Part shown: positions 1 to 5,137 of the stretch, piece by piece
Layout: each line of letters opens with the position of its first letter
Position numbering within the stretch: the stretch's first letter is position 1
From: Ruminiclostridium sp.
Lineage (GTDB): Bacteria; Bacillota; Clostridia; Oscillospirales; Oscillospiraceae
DNA: 14,782 bases
Assembly (NCBI GenBank): GCA_017560855.1
Contig: JAFZEB010000086.1
Location: forward strand, 1 to 14,782
Direction: 5' to 3'
Program-made: the position numbers and the translations under genes
The notes under the pieces: model-generated
The model's input: the letters and a program-made list of their open reading frames with translations, nothing else
Told to the model about the DNA's origin: nothing
The model's database searches: none

Positions 1-500
1 ACTTCCTGAGCCTCGAAGTGCTTGTCCATGGTGCGGTAGGGGTTCTCCCAGTCGCCCACGACGCCCAGGCGCTTGAAGCCGTCCATCTGCTTCTGGATGA
101 AATCCTCTGCAAAGTCCTCGCAGGCCTTGCGGAACTCGGGGATGGACATGTCCTTCTTGATCTTCTTCTTGGAGTTCTCGATGGCACGCTCGATGGGCAG
201 ACCGTGGTTATCCCAGCCGGGAACATAGGGGGTGTAGTAACCCATCATGGCATGGGAGCGGACGATGAAGTCCTTCAGGGTCTTGTTCAGGGCGTGACCC
301 ATGTGAATGTAGCCGTTGGAGAAGGGAGGGCCGTCGTGGAGGCAGAAGCGGGGCTTACCCTGGTTCTTCTTCAGCAGTTCGCCGTACACGTCGATCTTCT
401 TCCAGCCTTCCAGCATACCGGGCTCGCGGTTGGGCAGACCGGCACGCATGGGGAAGTCCGTCTTCGGCAGGTTGATGGTTGCATTGTAATCCTGAGCCAT
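1..500 (-). CDS. ileS: Isoleucyl-tRNA synthetase, N-terminal part (cut by window edge)
   Basis: Class I aminoacyl-tRNA synthetase that charges tRNA-Ile in the cytoplasm. The first 166 residues are visible and the frame stays open to the left edge. The start ATG (498-500) follows GAGAGGA at 511-517. The HIGH-type ATP-binding motif is HMGHALNK from residue 66, within the family block HDGPPFSNGYIHMGHALNK. PGWDNHGLPIE follows, where many bacterial IleS read PGWDTHGLPIE. The KMSKS loop and editing domain lie outside the window. The gene is last in the visible operon, 89 nt after divIVA, matching the divIVA-ileS order of Bacillus and many clostridia. No T-box antiterminator consensus is seen in the leader. 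Identity is near certain; only the partial length limits the call. Confidence 0.97.
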   Translation of the reverse strand, partial: MAQDYNATINLPKTDFPMRAGLPNREPGMLEGWKKIDVYGELLKKNQGKPRFCLHDGPPFSNGYIHMGHALNKTLKDFIVRSHAMMGYYTPYVPGWDNHGLPIERAIENSKKKIKKDMSIPEFRKACEDFAEDFIQKQMDGFKRLGVVGDWENPYRTMDKHFEAQE

Positions 501-531
501 TGTCTTTCATTCCTCTCTGTAAAACAGCAAG

Positions 532-561
532 GGAACCTGCCCGTTTTGCCGGTCAGGTTCC
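532..561 (-). terminator. Hairpin between divIVA and ileS, possible weak terminator or attenuator
   Basis: An 8-bp perfect inverted repeat (532-539 with 554-561) is extended by three inner pairs (541-543 with 550-552) after one mismatch. On the minus strand it is followed by CTTGCTGTTTTAC, a poor but T-rich tract. It ends 31 nt before the ileS start. It could end part of the divIVA transcript or lower ileS expression; the weak T-tract makes full termination doubtful. Confidence 0.45.
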
Positions 562-589
562 GCTTTTCAGCGTGTTGCTGCGGTAATTT

Positions 590-1270
590 TTACTCTTCAT
601 CCTGGGTGAAGGGAACCTGGTCAAAGACACGGGTCTCACCCACGGGTTCCAGGACGGGGACCTCAGCGGCCTCTTCCTCCTGGGCGACCTCCACCTGGGC
701 CTCTTCGGCCGGGGCGGAAGCAGGGGCTTCCTCAGCGGGAGCCTCGGGCTGGGCGGCCTGCTCTGCAGTGAGCTCGGACAGGCTGCCGATGTACTTCAGT
801 TCGTTGGTATACAGCGCCTTGAGCTGGGCGATGTAGGCAGCGGTGGATGCCTTGGCAGCGTCCAGACGGGTCTGCTCGTTGGCCAGGGCGGTCTTCACGC
901 CGTCCAGCTGAGCCTGGACCAGAGCCTCCTCCTGAGCCATGGCGGCACGGGTCTCCTCGCTCTGGCGCTTGACCTCTGCCACGGCCTCTTCAATGGCGGC
1001 CTGCTTCTTGGCCTCGCCTTCCCGGACCATTTCCTCTGCCATCTTCTGGGCGGAGTGCAGGGCACGGCGCATGGCGTCCTCGGTGGCGCGGTATTCCTCT
1101 ACCTTGTCCACCAGGACCTTCATCTTGTTCTTCAGGGAGACATTCTCCTGATACAAAGTGCGGTAATCCTCAATGAGGCTGTCCAGGAAGGTATCCACCT
1201 GGAGCATATTATATCCGCCGAAGGATGCTTTCGGGAACACATGAGCTTCCGCTTCCTGAGGGGTCATCAT
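590..1270 (-). CDS. divIVA: DivIVA-family cell division/polarity protein
   Basis: Peripheral membrane coiled-coil protein that marks curved membrane at septa and poles. The 226-residue product starts with the family lipid-binding domain (MMTPQEAEAHVFPKASFGGY, then NMLQVDTFLDSLIEDY). A long coiled coil rich in Glu, Lys and Ala covers roughly residues 35-160. A low-complexity Ala/Glu/Pro tail from about residue 170 is longer than in B. subtilis DivIVA (164 aa). Either of two adjacent ATGs (1268-1270, 1265-1267) may be used; GGAG lies 10 nt upstream. The loop that reads F17-R18-G19-Y20 in B. subtilis reads F-G-G-Y here, so the Arg is missing. The gene sits 79 nt after sepF and 89 nt before ileS, the usual division cluster context, though YlmG and YlmH are absent. 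A close DivIVA/GpsB/Wag31-type relative is the only real alternative. Confidence 0.95.
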   Translation of the reverse strand: MMTPQEAEAHVFPKASFGGYNMLQVDTFLDSLIEDYRTLYQENVSLKNKMKVLVDKVEEYRATEDAMRRALHSAQKMAEEMVREGEAKKQAAIEEAVAEVKRQSEETRAAMAQEEALVQAQLDGVKTALANEQTRLDAAKASTAAYIAQLKALYTNELKYIGSLSELTAEQAAQPEAPAEEAPASAPAEEAQVEVAQEEEAAEVPVLEPVGETRVFDQVPFTQDEE

Positions 1271-1306
1271 ACTCTAATCACTCCTATCCCATTTGGTGTA
1301 TGGTGG

Positions 1307-1323
1307 GGGCGGTTTCCCCGCCC
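1307..1323 (-). other. GC-rich hairpin in the sepF-divIVA spacer
   Basis: Perfect 6-bp inverted repeat GGGCGG/CCGCCC (1307-1312 with 1318-1323) and a 5-nt loop. No T-tract follows on the minus strand, so it is unlikely to terminate sepF transcription. A T-rich run (GTTGGTTTCTTTTTC) follows on the plus strand, but no plus-strand gene is nearby. A role in mRNA processing or stability is a guess. Confidence 0.4.
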
Positions 1324-1349
1324 GTTGGTTTCTTTTTCAGGGCAAGACC

Positions 1350-1859
1350 TTAGAAGAAGATCTTACCGTTCTCCAGCTCGTCCAGCAGGTCGCCTTCGAA
1401 GCGGACGTTGTAGGGAGTCACCAGGAAGGTCTGCTTGGCCACCTTCTTGATCTCACCCTCCTGGGCATAGGCCACGCCGGACAGGAAGTCCAGCAGGCGG
1501 CGTGCCACGTTTTCATCGGTCTCTTCCAGGTTCAGCACCACGGTGCGCTTGTCACGCAGGTGGTTGGCGATCTCGGCGGCGTTGTCATAGCGCTTGGGCT
1601 TGACCAGGACCACCTGGATCTGGGTGGTTGCGTGGATGTTCACGACCTTACCGCCGGGATTGCCCTGGGGGGCCTGCTGGCGGGGAGGCTCCTGATACTC
1701 ACGTTCGCGGCGGCGGACGGGCTCCTCACGGGCAGGAGGAGGGGGAGCCATATCGGCTGCGTCGTCCTCGTCGTACAGTTCTTCCTCTTCGTCGTAATCG
1801 TCTTCCATCTCATCTTCGTAGGGATGAGTGAGGCGCTTGAGTTCATCTAAGAATCCCAT
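1350..1859 (-). CDS. sepF: SepF, FtsZ-anchoring septum protein
   Basis: SepF binds FtsZ and tethers it to the membrane during septum formation. The 169 residues show the three expected parts: a short amphipathic N-terminal helix (MGFLDELKRL, membrane binding), a disordered linker of about residues 12-70 that is strikingly acidic (DDYDEEEELYDEDD) and then Pro/Arg-rich, and the conserved globular domain from GKVVNIH (about 70-155) with VVLVKPKRYDNA and RRLLDFLSGVAYA. Length is close to the family norm. The start ATG (1857-1859) follows TAGGGGGTT with an 11-nt spacer. It lies 51 nt after yggS and 79 nt before divIVA, the classic ylmE-sepF-divIVA order. No anomaly seen apart from the strong acidity of the linker. 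Confidence 0.96.
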   Translation of the reverse strand: MGFLDELKRLTHPYEDEMEDDYDEEEELYDEDDAADMAPPPPAREEPVRRREREYQEPPRQQAPQGNPGGKVVNIHATTQIQVVLVKPKRYDNAAEIANHLRDKRTVVLNLEETDENVARRLLDFLSGVAYAQEGEIKKVAKQTFLVTPYNVRFEGDLLDELENGKIFF

Positions 1860-1905
1860 GGTGTTGGTAACCCCCTAAAATTAGTGAAAAAACGGCATGG
1901 CGGAA

Positions 1906-1925
1906 AAGCCTCAACCCTGAGGCTT
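1906..1925 (-). terminator. Hairpin over the yggS stop codon, possible partial terminator
   Basis: Perfect 8-bp inverted repeat AAGCCTCA/TGAGGCTT with a 4-nt loop. On the minus strand the yggS TGA (1911-1913) lies in the 3' arm and the hairpin runs directly into TTTTCC; a second run of six T follows about 10 nt later. A translating ribosome at the stop codon would melt it. It may therefore be a weak attenuator before sepF rather than a full stop. Confidence 0.45.
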
Positions 1926-2642
1926 CCAGGGCGGACGGGCGCCGAACAGAGCCGTGCCCACACGCACCATGGTAGAACCCCCCTCGATAGCGAGAGGATA
2001 GTCCCCGCTCATACCCATGGAAATGCAGTCTATATTAGGGTTATTATCCCCTAATTTCTCCTTCATGTCAACAAAAAGCTGATAAGTTTCTTTGAAAAAC
2101 CCACGATTTTCTTCATCAGTGGAGGCGGCAGGGGGGATGCACATGATGCCCCGCAGTCTCAGGTGGGGGCACTCCATGGCGTGGGTGGCCAGGGCCATCA
2201 CTTCGTCGATGGCTGCGCCGCCCTTGCTCTCTTCATCACCGATGTTCACTTCCAGCAGAATGTCCTGGACCACGTCCACCTTGGCGGCCTGCTTTTCCAC
2301 GGCGTCCATCAGGCGGACAGAGTCGATGGACTCGATCATGTCCACCTTGCCCACCACGAACTTGACCTTATTGGTCTGGAGGTGGCCAATGAAGTGGACC
2401 TTGGCCCCCTCATAGGCATTGTCCTCCAGGTGGGCCACCAGCTCCTGGACACGGTTCTCGCCGCAGACGGTGATACCCGCCTTGATGGCATTGCGGATGG
2501 TCTCGGAGGTCTGGACCTTGGTGGCGGCCACCAGGGTGATCTCCTCGGGGTTTCTTCCTGCAGCCAGGGCGGCCTGGCGCATGTTTTCCTTCACCGCCGC
2601 CACGTTTTCGGCGATGACTTCATAGCTCTTGGTTTCAGGCAT
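1911..2642 (-). CDS. yggS: YggS/YlmE-family PLP homeostasis protein
   Basis: Single-domain, alanine-racemase-fold protein (COG0325/PROSC family) that binds pyridoxal 5'-phosphate and buffers free PLP; no catalytic activity is established for the family. The 243 residues are a normal length. The PLP-binding lysine is K42 in LVAATK. Family blocks CGENRVQE, HFIGHLQTNK, LRGIMCIP, SMGMSGDYPLAIEGGSTMVRVGTALFG are all present, the last forming the phosphate-binding end. The start ATG is only 2 nt after the adaptor gene's stop codon, suggesting translational coupling. It precedes sepF, as ylmE does in Bacillus. A 90-nt stretch (2031-2120) is only about 32% GC, unlike the rest of the gene. Confidence 0.96.
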   Translation of the reverse strand: MPETKSYEVIAENVAAVKENMRQAALAAGRNPEEITLVAATKVQTSETIRNAIKAGITVCGENRVQELVAHLEDNAYEGAKVHFIGHLQTNKVKFVVGKVDMIESIDSVRLMDAVEKQAAKVDVVQDILLEVNIGDEESKGGAAIDEVMALATHAMECPHLRLRGIMCIPPAASTDEENRGFFKETYQLFVDMKEKLGDNNPNIDCISMGMSGDYPLAIEGGSTMVRVGTALFGARPPWKPQG

Positions 2643-2644
2643 AG

Positions 2645-3868
2645 TTATTTTACCACCTTTCCATCATGTAGTTCGGCGGCAGCGAGGATGACCTCGTCAC
2701 CGGTCCGAAGGATTCTCTCATCAAGTTCATCGGTCGGGTCGGGCTTGACCAGGTAGCAGACGTCGTTCTCTGCCACGATCTCCACCGGCCGGAACCAGGC
2801 GTTGTATCCGTTGACCACAAAAACGCCGATCTCATCCTCATAGACCCGGAGGGCCTCCTTGGGAATGAGCAGGCCCTCGTCGCTCTGGAAGATCAGGCGG
2901 CAGCTCTCCTGCCGGAGCTCTCCCGCTTCATGCTCGTCACGGCTGGAACGGAGGGTGACCACCGCCTGCCCTCTGTGGGTCTCGCTGACGGTCTCCACCT
3001 CCATTTCCAGGGTCTTGGAGAGGGCGTTGAAGTAAACGCCTACGGTATCTCCCGGGTCCATCTGGTCCGCCGCATCACCGGGAACGGTGACGGCATAGTA
3101 CCACACAGGGTTGGTGACCAGCTTGCCCAGGGTATTGCTGTTGTCCAGAGGGACCAGCTCAGAAAACTCCGCCAGACCTTCCGGGGAGATACCCACCAGA
3201 GAGTCCGGGTTCAGAAGGGTCTCATACCCGTCCAGATGAGAGGAAAACATCCCCGCTTCGGCCGCCTTGATGTCGGTGGCACCGTCCTGGTAGTTCTGAA
3301 GGGATACATATTTGTTGTGGAGCTCACCGGCCGAGGCATTCATCTCTGCTGCGGCAGCGTTGGACACCAGATACTCCCGGCGGAGGATGAGCTTGCGGTA
3401 GGTCTCGGTCTCCTCCTGGAGGTTGGAGTAGTTGCCGGTGGAGGCCGAGGTACGCAGGCCCACCATAGCGTCCAGCATCAGGTCCTCCAGGGCAGCGCCC
3501 GAGGGAGAGCCGGTCCAGGTGGCGTACTGGAGGGCGGTCAGGTCGTACTTGGTGCGCAGGTATTCCTCCTGGTTGTCCACGTACTCCTCGTCCTGGTAGA
3601 CCACGGCGATGGAAGCTCCCTTGGCCACATGCTCGCCCTGGTTGCGGCTGAGCTGGATCAGGCCGTTACCGGCACCGGGGACGGGCCGCTCGGACCGGAC
3701 CACCCAGCCCTCGGCAGCTACGCTCTCCTCCATCACGTCGGTGTAGGTCACCGTGGTGGGGTAGGAGTTGCGCAGGCCCACCCAGGCAGAGATGATCAGG
3801 TAGACCACGATGGCCGCAACGACCACCGGTATCACAATTTTTGTAAATATGGATCCCTTAAACTTCAT
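2645..3868 (-). CDS. HlyD-like membrane adaptor protein, transport partner unknown
   Basis: The 407 residues begin with a short basic stretch and one membrane helix (about residues 10-30, KIVIPVVVAAIVVYLIISAW), so most of the protein faces outward. Next comes a beta-rich, lipoyl-like half motif (about 50-92, EGWVVRSERPV ... GEHVAKGASIAVVY), a helical section (about 95-205), and a C-terminal beta-barrel-like region with LLIPKEALRVYEDEIGVFVV and LRTGDEVIL. This is the layout of HlyD/YknX membrane fusion proteins. No ABC, MFS or RND transporter gene is next to it, and it sits between hfq and yggS in a division operon. A structural envelope role is as possible as export. The start ATG follows AGGAAGG with a 7-nt spacer, 15 nt after hfq. 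Family assignment is fairly sure; function is not. Confidence 0.8.
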   Translation of the reverse strand: MKFKGSIFTKIVIPVVVAAIVVYLIISAWVGLRNSYPTTVTYTDVMEESVAAEGWVVRSERPVPGAGNGLIQLSRNQGEHVAKGASIAVVYQDEEYVDNQEEYLRTKYDLTALQYATWTGSPSGAALEDLMLDAMVGLRTSASTGNYSNLQEETETYRKLILRREYLVSNAAAAEMNASAGELHNKYVSLQNYQDGATDIKAAEAGMFSSHLDGYETLLNPDSLVGISPEGLAEFSELVPLDNSNTLGKLVTNPVWYYAVTVPGDAADQMDPGDTVGVYFNALSKTLEMEVETVSETHRGQAVVTLRSSRDEHEAGELRQESCRLIFQSDEGLLIPKEALRVYEDEIGVFVVNGYNAWFRPVEIVAENDVCYLVKPDPTDELDERILRTGDEVILAAAELHDGKVVK

Positions 3869-3883
3869 ACCTATGCCTTCCTG

Positions 3884-4138
3884 TCAGTCGGAGCTCTCCT
3901 CCTCCCAGCTCAGGGGCCGCTCGGGCACGATGGTGGAAATGGCATGCTTGTACACCATCTGCTGTTTCCCATCGCTGTAGATGACCACCACAAAGGCGTC
4001 AAAGCCACGGATCTCCCCCCGGATCTGGAAGCCGTTGACCAAAAAGACCGTGGCCCCCATCCGGCTGCGGCGGAGCTTGGAGAGTAATAAGTCCTGTAAG
4101 TTACGTTTTCTGGTTTGTACTGCGGTTGCTGTCTGCAT
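3884..4138 (-). CDS. hfq: Hfq RNA chaperone
   Basis: Sm-like protein forming a hexameric ring that binds small RNAs and A- or U-rich mRNA. In 84 residues it has an N-terminal helix (NLQDLLLSKLRRSR), Sm1 (VFLVNGFQIRGEIRGFDAFVVVI) and Sm2 with the near-invariant YKHAIST (QMVYKHAISTIVP), then a short acidic tail. An extra N-terminal run (MQTATAVQTRKR) precedes the usual start of the family. The ATG at 4136-4138 is supported by AAAGGAG 9 nt upstream. The gene follows miaA by 31 nt, the ancient miaA-hfq pairing. Its Shine-Dalgarno sequence lies in a predicted hairpin (4142-4170). Confidence 0.97.
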   Translation of the reverse strand: MQTATAVQTRKRNLQDLLLSKLRRSRMGATVFLVNGFQIRGEIRGFDAFVVVIYSDGKQQMVYKHAISTIVPERPLSWEEESSD

Positions 4139-4141
4139 GTT

Positions 4142-4170
4142 GACGCACTCCTTTTTCTATGGGATGCGTC
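4142..4170 (-). promoter_or_regulatory. Hairpin masking the hfq ribosome binding site
   Basis: On the minus strand GACGCA (4170-4165) pairs with TGCGTC (4147-4142), and TCC (4164-4162) with GGA (4151-4149) after one bulged G. GGAG of the hfq Shine-Dalgarno lies in this stem region. The 5' arm begins at the last base of the miaA stop codon (4170-4172). Ribosomes ending miaA could open it, giving translational coupling; Hfq could also bind it. The structure is read from the sequence; the function is inferred. Confidence 0.45.
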
Positions 4171-5114
4171 TATCCTAATCCTTTCTCCCGGAGGAATTCT
4201 GTCGAATCCCGGAGGACGGATGTAAAGTCTGGTTCTTTTGGTAAATATATCCAATGCGCCTCCTGATTCCGTCGGAACCAGGTGAGCTGACGCTTGGCAT
4301 ATTGGCGGGAGCGGAGCTTCACTTCCTCAGCAGCGGCCAAAAGATCCCCTCCATTGGCCACGGCCTCGGTCATCTCCTTGTAGCCGATGGCCTGCATGGC
4401 GGTGCAGTGGGCGGGAACGCCGGAGGCCAACAGGGCCTTCACTTCCTCCACCAGGCCCAGTTCCATCATCACGTCCACCCGCTGGTCGATCCGGGCGTAG
4501 AGGTGGGCCCGGTCTTCGTAGGTCAGGGTGATGGTCAAAGCCTCGTATCGGGGCGGGATGGCCTGGGTCTCCCGGTTGTGCTGGGTGATGGTCTTTCCGG
4601 TCTCGTACCAAATTTCCAGAGCACGGATGATCCGGCGCTGGTCGTTGGGGTGGAGCTTTTGGGCGGCCTCGGGGTCGATTTTCTGCAGGTCCTCCCACAG
4701 GCCGGGAAGCCCCCCCTCTTCAGCGATCTTCTGGAGCCGTTCCCGCTGACCGCTTTCCGGCCGGAAGGCCGAGAAGGTGCGGCCGGCGCAGAGGGAGTCG
4801 ATATACTGGCCGGTGCCCCCCACCAGAATAGGGACCTTTCCACGGGCCAGGATGTCATCTACGCAGGCGGCGGCCTCCTCCACATACCGGGCCACGCTGT
4901 AATTGTCGCCGGGGTCGGCAATGGCCATCATGTGGTGAGGGATGCCCTCCATCTCCTCCGGGGAGGGACAGGCCGTGCCGATGGCCATGTTCCGGTAGAT
5001 CTGCATGGAGTCAGCGGAGACCACCTCACCCCCCAGAGCCTTGGCCAGGGCGACGCCTAATTTGGTTTTTCCCGTGGCAGTGGGGCCACAGATGACAACG
5101 ATCTTGGGGGGCAT
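4170..5114 (-). CDS. miaA: tRNA dimethylallyltransferase
   Basis: Transfers a dimethylallyl group from DMAPP to N6 of adenosine 37 in tRNAs reading UNN codons, making i6A37, the substrate of MiaB. The 314 residues match the family length. The P-loop is GPTATGKT (residues 10-17), followed by the family blocks SADSMQIYRNMAIGTACP, PILVGGTGQYIDSL, LHPNDQRRIIRALEI and the C-terminal RQYAKRQLTWFRR. The start ATG follows AAAGGAGA with a 6-nt spacer. It lies 23 nt after mutL and 31 nt before hfq. All motifs are intact; no oddities. Confidence 0.98.
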   Translation of the reverse strand: MPPKIVVICGPTATGKTKLGVALAKALGGEVVSADSMQIYRNMAIGTACPSPEEMEGIPHHMMAIADPGDNYSVARYVEEAAACVDDILARGKVPILVGGTGQYIDSLCAGRTFSAFRPESGQRERLQKIAEEGGLPGLWEDLQKIDPEAAQKLHPNDQRRIIRALEIWYETGKTITQHNRETQAIPPRYEALTITLTYEDRAHLYARIDQRVDVMMELGLVEEVKALLASGVPAHCTAMQAIGYKEMTEAVANGGDLLAAAEEVKLRSRQYAKRQLTWFRRNQEAHWIYLPKEPDFTSVLRDSTEFLREKGLG

Positions 5115-5137
5115 GGGAAGTCTCCTTTCTGGGTCTT

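Noticed and set aside
1307..1335. Hairpin with T-rich tail as a plus-strand terminator
   Set aside because: No plus-strand gene leads into it; the neighbouring genes are all on the minus strand.
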